Under the pieces are notes generated by a model. The model saw nothing but the letters and a program-made list of their open reading frames with translations. It ran no database searches and was not told the origin of the DNA. Shown in pieces: positions 8,860-18,700 of a stretch of DNA of 50,028 nucleotides. Numbering within the stretch: position 1 is the stretch's first letter; each line of letters opens with the position of its first letter. The position numbers were made by a program, and so were the translations under genes. The stretch is from Ewingella americana ATCC 33852 (GTDB lineage: Bacteria; Pseudomonadota; Gammaproteobacteria; Enterobacterales; Enterobacteriaceae), in the NCBI RefSeq assembly GCF_000735345.1, contig NZ_JMPJ01000031.1, positions 1 to 50,028 of the forward strand, given 5' to 3'.

Positions 8860-10895
8860 TGATTGGCATTTTTTCCGCAGGTATTCATCGTATCGCACAT
8901 CTGGAAAGCTTTCTGGATGCGCCGTACCGCAAGCTTTCGCTGCTGCGCCCACTGCCTCCCGAAGTGACTTCGGTGGCGGTTTGGGGGCATCGGCCGACGG
9001 GCAAGAAAGCGGTGAAACTGGCTCAGACCGCGGGGCTGCCGGTGATCCGTCTGGAAGACGGCTTTATCCGTTCGCTGGGTCTTGGCGTAACGGGTAGCCC
9101 GCCGCTGTCGATGGTGGTCGATACCCAAGGTATCTATTACGACGCTAGCCAGCCGAGTACCTTGGAAAGCTTAATTTGCGACCGCACGGGTAATCAGGCG
9201 CTGTATGCCGATGCGCGCAGGGCCATGACTTTAATCGTCGATGCTGATTTGTCGAAATACAATTTGGCTCCGGCCTATAGCGGCCAGCCAGCGCAGGGCG
9301 AAGCTGTATTGGTGGTCGACCAGACCTATGGCGACATGGCGGTTAAATACGGCAATGCCGATACGGCAAGTTTCGAAGCCATGCTCAACGCCGCGTTGGC
9401 CGACAACCCGCAGGCTGACGTCTGGGTCAAGATCCACCCTGACGTGCTGTCGGGCAAAAAGAAAGGTTATTTCAGTCAGTCTTTAGCCTGGATGACAATG
9501 CATCCGCGCATCAGGCTGTTAGCTGACAATGCCAGCCCGCACTCGCTCCTTCGCCATGTCCAGCGGGTTTACGCCGTGACGTCGCAATATGGCTTTGAAG
9601 CTTTGATGGCGGGAAAAAAAGTCACGGTATTTGGTCAGCCTTGGTACGCCGGTTGGGGGCTGACGGATGACCGTCACCCCGAGTCGCAGGTTCTGGCACA
9701 GCGGCGTGGCAGCGCCAGCCTGCTGGATCTGTTCAGCGCCGCCTATCTGCGCTACAGCCGCTATATCAATCCGGGCAGCGGCGAACCGGGCACTCTGTTT
9801 GATGTGGTTTATGGCGTCCTGATGCAAAAAAATCATCAGTTACAACGTGCTGGTAATCTTTGGGCGCCGGGCCTGACGCTATGGAAACGCAGTATTTTGC
9901 AGCCTTTTTTAAAAGCCTCTGGCAACAAAGTTAATTTCAGCGAGCGGGGTGCAGACCACTCCGCCTGTGTTGTTTGGGGTATTAAAGGGGAACAGTGCTG
10001 GCAGCAGCGGGCATTGGCCCAGAGCTTGCCAATCTGGCGTATGGAAGACGGTTTTTTGCGTTCCTCTGGACTCGGTTCCGATCTCCATCCGCCGTTGTCA
10101 CTGGTGCTGGATAAAAGCGGCATTTACTACGACGCCACTCGTCCAAGCGACCTTGAGACAATGCTCAACAACAGCAGCTTGACCGATTTAGAGCGAGCAC
10201 GCGCATCAAGCCTGCGCCAGCGATTAGTCAGCAGTAAACTCAGCAAATATAACCTTGGGGCGGCTTTCAGCCTGCCGCCAGAGGCCGTGGGGAAACGCGT
10301 CTTGTTGGTACCGGGGCAAGTTGAAGATGATGCGTCGATCCTGACCGGCACGCTGAGCCTGCGCAACAATGGAGATTTGCTGCGCACCGTTCGTGAACGT
10401 AATCCCGAGGCTTACATCATTTATAAGCCGCATCCGGATGTGCTGGTGGGTAACCGCAAAGGCACTATCCCCGCCGAGGATGTGGCGCGCTGGGCCGACA
10501 GTCAGGCACTAGACGCAGATATTATTCAATGCATTCAGGCCGCCGATGAGCTGCATACGCTGACCTCGCTCTCCGGGTTCGAAGCCTTGATGCACGGTAA
10601 AAAAGTTTTTTGTTACGGCATGCCATTTTATGCCGGTTGGGGTGTAACAGAGGACGAGCACGTATCGCCACGCCGCCAGAGAGCTTTAATGCTCGATGAC
10701 TTGGTATATCAGGCGCTTATTGCCTATCCCACTTACGTTGACCCATTAACCCGCGAAGCGATCACCGTCGAACGCGCGTTGGATGTACTGGCCGCCATGC
10801 CGCGAGCCGAGATGAGATTTACCAAAAGAAAAGCGGGAAGAATACTCCGTTATTACAGAAAGTTTCTCATGCTGATAAAAGTCAAAATAGGCTAA
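8859..10895 (+). CDS. kpsC: Capsule poly-Kdo linker transferase KpsC
   Basis: The 678-residue cytoplasmic protein is made of two homologous halves, as in E. coli KpsC (about 675). The motif [13 protein letters not shown] with SPPLSMVVD near residue 65 recurs as [13 protein letters not shown] with HPPLSLVLD near residue 395. [24 protein letters not shown] likewise recurs as [24 protein letters not shown] (each shown motif is conserved in both halves). The halves are the beta-2,4 and beta-2,7 Kdo transferases that extend the Kdo linker on lyso-phosphatidylglycerol after KpsS. The start follows the kpsD stop directly (TGATG). Confidence 0.95.
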   Translation: MIGIFSAGIHRIAHLESFLDAPYRKLSLLRPLPPEVTSVAVWGHRPTGKKAVKLAQTAGLPVIRLEDGFIRSLGLGVTGSPPLSMVVDTQGIYYDASQPSTLESLICDRTGNQALYADARRAMTLIVDADLSKYNLAPAYSGQPAQGEAVLVVDQTYGDMAVKYGNADTASFEAMLNAALADNPQADVWVKIHPDVLSGKKKGYFSQSLAWMTMHPRIRLLADNASPHSLLRHVQRVYAVTSQYGFEALMAGKKVTVFGQPWYAGWGLTDDRHPESQVLAQRRGSASLLDLFSAAYLRYSRYINPGSGEPGTLFDVVYGVLMQKNHQLQRAGNLWAPGLTLWKRSILQPFLKASGNKVNFSERGADHSACVVWGIKGEQCWQQRALAQSLPIWRMEDGFLRSSGLGSDLHPPLSLVLDKSGIYYDATRPSDLETMLNNSSLTDLERARASSLRQRLVSSKLSKYNLGAAFSLPPEAVGKRVLLVPGQVEDDASILTGTLSLRNNGDLLRTVRERNPEAYIIYKPHPDVLVGNRKGTIPAEDVARWADSQALDADIIQCIQAADELHTLTSLSGFEALMHGKKVFCYGMPFYAGWGVTEDEHVSPRRQRALMLDDLVYQALIAYPTYVDPLTREAITVERALDVLAAMPRAEMRFTKRKAGRILRYYRKFLMLIKVKIG

Positions 10896-10934
10896 TAAAT
10901 CAGCGCGTTATTTGATGATGATATGTTGGTGTAA

Positions 10935-12191
10935 ATGGACAGTCACGCCCTAAAAATTCTGCTTTCTGGTAAAAAATATCTGCTGCTGCAAGGCCCAATG
11001 GGGACTTTCTTCAGCGATACCGCCAAGTGGCTTGAGTCACTCGGCCGCCAGGCGGTCAATGTGGTGTTTAACGGTGGGGATAAATTCTACTGCCGCGACC
11101 GCGACTACCTGCAATTTACTGAAACGCCGAATGAATTTCCAACCTGGTTGAAACAGACTTGGCAGGAGTACGATTTCGACACCATCCTGTGCTTTGGTGA
11201 TTGCCGCCCTTTGCATCAGGTGGCGAAACGCTGGGCGCAGGCCAAGGGCGTGCGTTTTCTGGCGTTTGAAGAGGGCTACCTGCGACCGCACTTCATTACT
11301 GTCGAAGAGGGCGGGGTGAATGCGTTTTCAGCATTGCCGCGTAACCCTGAGTTCTATCGACAGCTGCCTGATATTGATGCGCCGCAGATCAATAAACTCA
11401 AACCCTATTTCAATCTGCGGGTAGCCAGCTGCATCTCTTACTATATTGCTGGCTGGCGCTATCGCAGCGAGTTTCCCAAGTATCGTCACCACAAATCCTT
11501 CTCGCCGACCTATGAAGCGCGGTGTTGGATCAGGGCGGCATGGCGCAAGCAATGGTACCGATTCCTTCAGCGCAAGGTTTTGCCACAGTTACAGACCGAG
11601 CTGGACCAGCGTTACCATTTGGCGATTTTGCAGGTCTATAACGACAGCCAGATCCGCAATCATAGCCCCTACGCAGATGTGCGCGACTACATTAATGATG
11701 TGATGTACTCGTTTTCGAAGAAGGCGGCGGCGGATCAGCATCTGGTTATCAAGCATCACCCGATGGATCGTGGACATCGCCTGTACGCGCCGCTGATTCG
11801 CAAACTGGGCAAGCAGTACAACATTAGCGATCGCGTTAAGTATGTCCATGACCTGCCGATGCCTGAACTGCTAAATCACGCCAAGGCGGTGATCACGATT
11901 AATAGCACCGCGGGCATTTCAGCGCTGATCCACAATAAGCCGTTGAAAGTGATGGGTAACGCGATGTATGACATGAAAGGGCTGACTTTCCAGGGGCATC
12001 TGAATCAGTTCTGGCAGTCAGACTTCAAGCCGGACAGCAAACTGTTTAAAAAATATCGCCTCCATTTATTAACCACCACCCAGATTAACGCGGTGTACTA
12101 CGGTTATAAAAAGGAAGCCAATGTGCAGGCGATGACCACCACCGAGGCGGGAAAAGAGTTCAAACCGACCTATTTCCACACGCCGGTTTAA
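10935..12191 (+). CDS. kpsS: Capsule linker initiating Kdo transferase KpsS
   Basis: The 418-residue protein adds the first Kdo to the lipid acceptor of group-2-type capsules. It is related to the KpsC halves, with FLAFEEGYLRPHFITVE near residue 110 matching the EDGF-R-L motif, then HHPMDRGH and TINSTAGISALIHNKPLKV towards the C-terminus. It is slightly longer than E. coli KpsS. It lies 39 bp after kpsC and is followed by a strong terminator hairpin, so it closes region 1. Confidence 0.92.
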   Translation: MDSHALKILLSGKKYLLLQGPMGTFFSDTAKWLESLGRQAVNVVFNGGDKFYCRDRDYLQFTETPNEFPTWLKQTWQEYDFDTILCFGDCRPLHQVAKRWAQAKGVRFLAFEEGYLRPHFITVEEGGVNAFSALPRNPEFYRQLPDIDAPQINKLKPYFNLRVASCISYYIAGWRYRSEFPKYRHHKSFSPTYEARCWIRAAWRKQWYRFLQRKVLPQLQTELDQRYHLAILQVYNDSQIRNHSPYADVRDYINDVMYSFSKKAAADQHLVIKHHPMDRGHRLYAPLIRKLGKQYNISDRVKYVHDLPMPELLNHAKAVITINSTAGISALIHNKPLKVMGNAMYDMKGLTFQGHLNQFWQSDFKPDSKLFKKYRLHLLTTTQINAVYYGYKKEANVQAMTTTEAGKEFKPTYFHTPV

Positions 12192-12199
12192 TCAATAGA

Positions 12200-12239
12200 A
12201 AGGGCGCTTAGTGTTGATACTAAGCGCCCTTAATTTTAA
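12200..12239 (+). terminator. Terminator after kpsS
   Basis: A perfect 13-bp stem (AAGGGCGCTTAGT 12200-12212, ACTAAGCGCCCTT 12219-12231) with a 6-nt loop is followed by TAATTTTAAT. The next gene begins within or just after the T-rich tail, so its expression would need read-through or a promoter inside this region. Confidence 0.8.
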
Positions 12240-12253
12240 TGGATGATGCTGCC

Positions 12254-13237
12254 ATGTTATTGACTCATCGTACTTTTTCTCGCCTGTTGTTACCGCTAAT
12301 ACTGAGTTCTGCCTCCTCTTGTGCCCTTGAGCCGACAGCCAATCAGCCCAGCTGCCATGTCCCCGACGCGGCCAATCTGCAAGGTAATGTTCGCCTACAG
12401 GCCCACTGTGTCTACCCGCAGTCTCTGGTGATTTCGCACAGCAATACACATCTTGATTGTCAGGGCGCGACGCTAGATGGCGATAATCGCCGTGCTTTTG
12501 GCATCGTGGTTAATAGCAAAGGACAGCCGGTGGAGAATGTCAGCGTTGAGAATTGCAAAATCCGCGATTTCACCCATAGCGGCATAAGAATTACGTCAGA
12601 TATTCCCGCTAACCAGCTCAGCGCTGATCATCAAGAGAATTACCGCCGAACGCCAACTAAGGTGCTTATTGATCATGTCAACGTGCAGGGCAGTGGCAGG
12701 GTAGGAATTTATTTTGATGATTACGTGACGACGTCGACGCTCAGTAACTCCACTGTTAGTCATTCGTATATGTCCGGTATATATCTTGAGCATTCGTCGC
12801 GTAATAACCATATTCTCAATAATCAGATCGTAAACAACGGTCATGAGAGCTTAGGCAAAGGCAAACGAGAAGGGCTAGCGGTAGATTCTTCCGCCAATAA
12901 TGTGATTGAAGGTAATACATTCGCGTTGAACGGCGCGGGCGGGGTTTTTCTTTATAAGAATTGCGGCGAGCATTTCAGCAGCGGAAAATCCGTGATCCGC
13001 TGGCAGCACAGTGACCATAATATTATCCGCAATAATCACTTCATTGATGAGCCGGTAGCTATCTGGCTGGCCTCCCGCCAAACTCGCGATCTCTCCGGCT
13101 TCGACTGCGGCGATAAGCCCAAGGATAATTCAGGTAAGTATTTCGCCGACTATGCCGATAATAATGTGGTGGAAGGGAACCGGTTTGAGGGAAGTGGGAT
13201 TAAGGTTAGGGATGAGGGGCGGGGGAATTTAACATAG
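12254..13237 (+). CDS. Exported right-handed beta-helix protein of unknown function
   Basis: The 327-residue protein has a signal peptide (MLLTHRTFSRLLLPLILSSASS and following). It is dominated by repeated short strands with Asn ladders (NHILNNQIVNNG, NNVIEGNTFALNG, HNIIRNNHFID, NNVVEGNRFEGSG), the pattern of parallel beta-helix (PbH1/NosD-like) folds. Several cysteines in the mature part suggest disulphides in the periplasm or outside. I prefer the ATG at 12254 (GGAT nine bases upstream, basic N-region) to the ATG at 12239, which sits in the terminator tail. It lies exactly where capsule regions 1 and 2 converge. Many polysaccharide lyases and epimerases have this fold, so a role in capsule trimming or modification is possible, but no catalytic motif is identified. 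Confidence 0.7.
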   Translation: MLLTHRTFSRLLLPLILSSASSCALEPTANQPSCHVPDAANLQGNVRLQAHCVYPQSLVISHSNTHLDCQGATLDGDNRRAFGIVVNSKGQPVENVSVENCKIRDFTHSGIRITSDIPANQLSADHQENYRRTPTKVLIDHVNVQGSGRVGIYFDDYVTTSTLSNSTVSHSYMSGIYLEHSSRNNHILNNQIVNNGHESLGKGKREGLAVDSSANNVIEGNTFALNGAGGVFLYKNCGEHFSSGKSVIRWQHSDHNIIRNNHFIDEPVAIWLASRQTRDLSGFDCGDKPKDNSGKYFADYADNNVVEGNRFEGSGIKVRDEGRGNLT

Positions 13238-13242
13238 AAAAC

Positions 13243-13278
13243 TCTCTAAGTGGTATTAATTAAACTGCCACTTAGAGA
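13243..13278. terminator. Bidirectional terminator-like hairpin at the convergence point
   Basis: An 11-bp inverted repeat (TCTCTAAGTGG 13243-13253, CCACTTAGAGA 13268-13278) is flanked by AT-rich sequence. It lies between the rightward beta-helix gene and the leftward capsule region 2 operon, where transcription from both sides should stop. Confidence 0.6.
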
Positions 13279-13324
13279 TTATTTAATAAAGAAACTTGCA
13301 GGTGTTATTGTTTTAATTTAAAAA

Positions 13325-14056
13325 CTATTTTTTCTTTTTGCACAAAAAGGCAAATATTTTTTTAAAAATGTTGTTGTTTTTTGTTATTACTATTTCCTCT
13401 GTCATTTTCCAATATTTTGTTTTAGTAATGCAAGAGGAATCAGGCTTTAAGAAAGGCTTGGATAATGTTAAGTGCGGTCTTTCCCAAGCAATATTTTTCT
13501 TGATTATTTTGGCAGGAGTCCCAACAGCTATACTATTGTTAGGTATAGTGCCTTTAACTATACTGCCTAAGCCAATCACGCTACCTTCACCAATTGTAGA
13601 ACCGCTTAAAATTATTGAACGGGCTGCCAACCAAACATGGTCACTAATAAGAATTGAACGAGACTTATTTATCCTCTCTCCCGTAGCTATATCAAATATG
13701 GGGTGACCATCATCAGATCTTATCTCATTGCCTGATGCAATCATGCAATCATTACCGATTGTTATACTAGTATTCTCAGCAGTGGATATATAACAACCAC
13801 CAGTGCAAGTTACATCATTTCCTATTGAGACAGTACAGCCTTGACCTATCCGAATAAGTCCTGAAAAGAAATTCCTACCTATATGGCAAATACCATCGTC
13901 ACAATCAAATCGAATTGTTGTTCCGGTTATTTTAGCTTCAGGATGGACAAAAAGTTTATTGTTTTTACCAAAAAAAAGAACCTTTGTTTTCTCATCAGTA
14001 ATACCTGTGTAATCAATTGCATTACTCGAGTTATCACTATAGGATTTTAAGTGCAT
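13325..14056 (-). CDS. Left-handed beta-helix (hexapeptide) acyltransferase of capsule region 2
   Basis: The 243-residue protein has tandem hexapeptide repeats (e.g. GRNFFSGLIRIGQGCTVSIG, ITIGNDCMIASGNEIRSDD) and the segment ISDHVWLAARSIILSGSTIG with GSIVKGTIPNNSIAVGTPAKIIKK. This is the signature of the WbbJ/LacA-type O-acetyltransferase family (LbH_MAT-like). A lysine-rich tail ends it. The likely role is CoA-dependent O-acetylation of a capsule sugar, inferred from family and location. I use the ATG at 14056, preceded by GGGGGGTAAAT, rather than the ATG 18 bp upstream, which lacks a ribosome binding site. The gene is strongly AT-rich and last in the kpsMT-led operon. Confidence 0.8.
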   Translation of the reverse strand: MHLKSYSDNSSNAIDYTGITDEKTKVLFFGKNNKLFVHPEAKITGTTIRFDCDDGICHIGRNFFSGLIRIGQGCTVSIGNDVTCTGGCYISTAENTSITIGNDCMIASGNEIRSDDGHPIFDIATGERINKSRSILISDHVWLAARSIILSGSTIGEGSVIGLGSIVKGTIPNNSIAVGTPAKIIKKNIAWERPHLTLSKPFLKPDSSCITKTKYWKMTEEIVITKNNNIFKKIFAFLCKKKK

Positions 14057-14098
14057 ATTTACCCCCCAAAGCATTATTTTTAAGGTTTTTTAAACTTA

Positions 14099-15745
14099 TC
14101 AATTTACTAGGAAGTTAACTTCACCATTTTTCTTTTCAATAATATCATTTGTATCCTCTTCAAATGTCATTCCTTTTTTATTTAAAATTATTTTAACTTT
14201 ATATTCGCCGTCGATAAGTCTTGACATGTCAACTCCATTGCTACCAATACTGCAAAAATATGCTTTTTGATAGTTTCCATAGTGATCTGGAAAAACGGTC
14301 TTCAGCTCGTCTTTATTTGATAACCCTATTTTCTCAAGATAACTTGCATCGTTAGAAATTAAATATAAATAATAAGTGGCATCTCCCCAATCTTTAATAT
14401 CCACACCTTTAAGCGCAAATATCCCTTCATAATGTAATTTATTATCTTTAATCCATTTGTTTTTAATTTCAAAAATTTTATGAAGTATAGGTCTATTTAA
14501 GGAATTTATGCTTAAATATATTTTATCTGACAAGTTATATATGCTTGCTATTTTATCTTGGAAATTGCTCTGAGTATTAATTTCTTTTTTAGATGTCATG
14601 TCTTTAATTAGAGAAATTCCAGCGCATGCAATTTCACACTTAATAATATAGTCGCCATCTTCCATCAGTGAAATGTCAATACCCCTTTGACCAATGGATG
14701 TTATCCTAGCAGCGCTATAATCACAAAAAGTTGTCTCAAAAAACTGATAGGAAAGATCACTATTTAAATTTTTACCTAAATTAAATTCATAGCTTTTATT
14801 TTTCTTCACAAAAAGTATTTTGTGTTTTATTTGGCTGTAGTCCTTACATTCAGCTCCTTTAATTAAACCTACCCCGTCGGGGTGAAGCATAGATCCTTCT
14901 AACTTTATTTTATTTATATGTGCTATTGCTTGGTGTTGATGTCTAATTTTATTTAAAATATTTTCCCTTTCCGTTGTGCTCAAAGGAGCAATACCATTGC
15001 TCGCATATCCAAAATTAGGGAATATACCTTCCCCATGAGCATATAGGATAGACAATATAATAGGAATATTATATTTGGTTACCTTATTATGTTGCCATGC
15101 AAGACTTGAGTTAGTAACGATTAAATTAAAATTCTTACATTTAATAAAATCTAATAAGAAAGGCTCGACCTGTTCAGAAAATTGTTCATCGTTCTTTGAT
15201 GTGATGAAGTAAATATTCTTATGAGTAATATCTTTTCTAGCTAGAAGATCTTGTATCAGATGGTCTATTTCAACAATGTCATTGTCATTATAATCTTTAC
15301 CCAAAATATGTTTTGCTTGATGTGGCCAGTTATATTTAATATATGTACCAATTTTAATTTGTGGGCATGATGACAGGATGTTTCTGAAGTCATACTTTAA
15401 GCCAAAGTACAAGGCGGCACTGCCGCCTTTAGAGAAACCAACAAGAGTACAATTTTCTTTGGTTAAAGACAATTGATGTAAAATATGGGCTATTAAATCA
15501 TAAACTGCATTTTCAATGATGAAGTCTTTATTTACACATATATAGTAGGCATTGTCACCATGAAAAAAATCTTTAATCCATAATATGTTTGCTCTGCAAC
15601 TTTCAGCAGTAGTCCCAACAAAATCATAATCTACCGCAAATCCTGAGAAAATTACAATCAGATGTTGTCTGTCTTGTTTGGCAGGGGAAAACATATATTG
15701 GACAGATTGATTATTAAAGTAATGCGTTTTTTCAATTCTTGACAT
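14099..15745 (-). CDS. Alpha/beta hydrolase-like capsule protein with duplicated C-terminal domain
   Basis: The 548-residue protein is cytoplasmic by sequence (no signal peptide). Residues about 25-240 look like an alpha/beta hydrolase, with the nucleophile elbow VGFSKGGSAAL (Ser105) and candidate triad partners Asp186 (SKNDEQFSE) and His219 (AWQHNKVTKY). Residues about 278-395 and 430-540 appear to be two copies of one beta-rich domain: GQRGIDISLMEDGDY in the first matches GSNGVDMSRLIDGEY in the second. The layout recalls Asp2/esterase-type proteins acting on glycans. The specific reaction is unknown; acyl transfer to, or removal from, the capsule is an inference. The start has GAGAGAGAT before ATG. 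It is strongly AT-rich and lies 24 bp downstream of the large transferase. Confidence 0.65.
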   Translation of the reverse strand: MSRIEKTHYFNNQSVQYMFSPAKQDRQHLIVIFSGFAVDYDFVGTTAESCRANILWIKDFFHGDNAYYICVNKDFIIENAVYDLIAHILHQLSLTKENCTLVGFSKGGSAALYFGLKYDFRNILSSCPQIKIGTYIKYNWPHQAKHILGKDYNDNDIVEIDHLIQDLLARKDITHKNIYFITSKNDEQFSEQVEPFLLDFIKCKNFNLIVTNSSLAWQHNKVTKYNIPIILSILYAHGEGIFPNFGYASNGIAPLSTTERENILNKIRHQHQAIAHINKIKLEGSMLHPDGVGLIKGAECKDYSQIKHKILFVKKNKSYEFNLGKNLNSDLSYQFFETTFCDYSAARITSIGQRGIDISLMEDGDYIIKCEIACAGISLIKDMTSKKEINTQSNFQDKIASIYNLSDKIYLSINSLNRPILHKIFEIKNKWIKDNKLHYEGIFALKGVDIKDWGDATYYLYLISNDASYLEKIGLSNKDELKTVFPDHYGNYQKAYFCSIGSNGVDMSRLIDGEYKVKIILNKKGMTFEEDTNDIIEKKNGEVNFLVN

Positions 15746-15769
15746 ATCTCTCTCATCTAATTGATTTAC

Positions 15770-18700
15770 TCAAGGAGTGTTTTCTGCCATAGCATTTGTG
15801 ATTTTAGACATGCAGTCCAACATCTTATTATTATTCAACCGTTCCCAACAGTACGCTGGAGCAGTTTCTGAGTAATATCGAAGGATTGATTCCCAACAAT
15901 AGTTAGCCTCATCCCATCTTTTTGATAATTCTGCAAGTTCAGCCCTAAGGATCCACTCATCTAACGTTTCGGGCGATTTTAATCCAGGTTTAATTAGTAA
16001 ACTTAACCCTTCCTCAACCATACCCAGTCTTCTATAGATAAACGCAAGTTTGTAATTTGCAATTTCGTTTTTATCAATTATTTTTATCCAATATTCAGCT
16101 GAGGTATGCCAGTTTTTTTGCGCTAAATTTATTTCGGCAATTTCGAAAATAAAATCACTTTTTTCTACAGTTTCTAATGATAATTTCTTAACAGTGTCTT
16201 CAGCTTCTTTTAATTTATTAGAAAATCGCAAAGACTTAAGGTATATTAATGCAAGATTTTCTGGTAGTTTATCGGTGGCAATATTTATTAGTGATAGCTG
16301 GGATATTACTTTACCCCATTGCTTCCTATCAAATGCGAGTTTTGCAATTTGATAACGAAGTAATATATTACCCCTATCGTGTAGTTCATGGCGTTCAAGA
16401 TAAGCATTTGCTGTATCGTAATCACCTAATTCTTGGTGAGCTCTCGCTAAAATCAAAAGTGGTTTATACTCGACAAGTTCCTCATTATTAAATAGGTGGA
16501 TATTCTCCTCCAAGAAATTACAAAGCAATGACCATTGCTTATAACATATAAATCGCCACGAATTACAAACCACTGAATAAGTGCCATCCATGCCTAATTT
16601 AATTTGCTCAAATGTATTTTCAAAATCATCTGCTTGACTCAATTCCGCAAAGCATTGCAAAATAATTAATTTTTCCTTATTAGAAATTTTTTTTATTTTG
16701 TTGATATTAGAAAGAGATTGAGACCAATTATGCGTTAGTAGATTTATTTTACCATTTTGAATATGGTTGGAGTCAGTCCACTCAAATGAGTCATCAAGAG
16801 ATAAGTCTTCTAAAAATTCACTTGCTTTCTCTATTTTATCTTGGTTAATTAATATATCTACTATTCTTGTTTTTGCTTCTGAAATATAAGGGTTGTATTT
16901 AAATTCATTCTTTAACAGGATATTCCACCTTTCAAGGGCTAAATCCCAATTCTTGTTATTGGTTGCCATTATTGCATATTCATAATAAATATCGACAGAT
17001 TTATCATTTTCATGAGGTTTCATTAACTTAACTATTTCATGATAAGACCTCTCGCAATTATTTTTATCTATAAAAGAGAATACATCCTGAGAAGGCTTAA
17101 ATGAATCTTTTGTGCTTTCATTGAACGTATTTACAAGCGAGTTTACAATTTGGTCATGGTCATATGTGACTGGACCAAATCCATCTGTATGATAATTATA
17201 ATATCCACGAGAATAAGTATGTAAACCAGAAAATACCTGTTCCTCATCAAATTGATAATAAATTATTTTCCCACCAGATAAAGCAACATCGAATGCCACT
17301 GATGAATAATCTGTTATTAATACATCTGTATCCGAAAATATTTCTTGAAGTTGCCTTTCCTGACAGTTAACAACTTCTATATAATCTGGAATCTCAAACT
17401 CATCCATGTATTGAATTAGGTTTGGATGAGGTGTAAAGATCACTCTTTTGCCGAATTCTACATGTATTTCTTGTAGTTTTTTTGATTTGATTACCTCTTG
17501 CCATTTTGAGAAGTATTCAGATTCTTTAAATTCTTTATTATAGCTTCTAGTTGAAGTGTTTTTTAATGTTTTTCCTGCTAATTCTTTTCGCCACGTAGGC
17601 ATGATAAGGATTGCTGATTTATTTAATGATTCACTCGGTAACGATAAGTTATCGTATCTTGGCATGCCTGTCAGTAAAACATTTCTGGTATCGAAATTAT
17701 ACAATGAGTCTTTATTTGAAAAAGAAAAATATTCTTTATATGTTGAAGTCAGTATCCCATCTATTCTGCAGGTGTTGTTTAACCATTGAGATATGTTGTC
17801 TTTGGTAACGCCGTGTTGTAGAAATATAAACTTCTTATTTGCTAGGGAATACTTCCCATTGTACGATGTGAAACAACGGTCGATATGTGAGCTTAATAAA
17901 ACAGCTGCTCTATCATATATTATGTCGAATTTATCACTTTCAAAATCGACTAGATTGAAGCCCTCTGACCTTAATCTCTCCCAGTCTTTGGAATTTTTTC
18001 TAAGGGCAAAAAAAGCATTTATTTGCGGTTGTTGATTTTTAACATAGCGATAAAGATGTTCTGCGTTATCATCCGCACGAGTATCGGAGTCCATAAAAAG
18101 CCATGTGTTGACATCTTCATCTCTAGTTGGTGATTTATTGAGGAAGATATTATTAATTTCACCAATAGATACATCTTTCTTAAAGCTTTTTCCGATAATT
18201 GAAATTTCAGTATTTTCATGCAGCTTAACGGACATAATATCTTTTAAGTCATCATATTTCACCCACAGCAAACGTTCGTAGAAAATCCTTCCAAGAAAAT
18301 CATGTTTCATTGTTTGAATATGAATCGGGACTACATTTTTATTATTTATCCTTATTTCTTCTAAAGAATATTCGTTACAGAAATATGATATTTGAACTTC
18401 TTTTTTATATGCATCATGATTTTTCACATAAGCAATCTGAAAGTTATAGCCTTCACCTGATTTAAATAAAGCTTGCATTCCTATTTTATGGAAAAACCAA
18501 GCTCCTAATAAATTAAATTTCAATATTTCTTTATCATCTATATAAAAGAATATATCATCTAAATTCTTCAGAAACTTCTCTTTTTCATGTGTGTCGAGAA
18601 ATCCAATACTTTGTGGGTTATTTAGTATCCTATTAAAGTATTGAATGAGAAAGTATAAAGCAGTGCGTTGAGCAAATCTTGGTACTTTCCCTTTTTGCTC

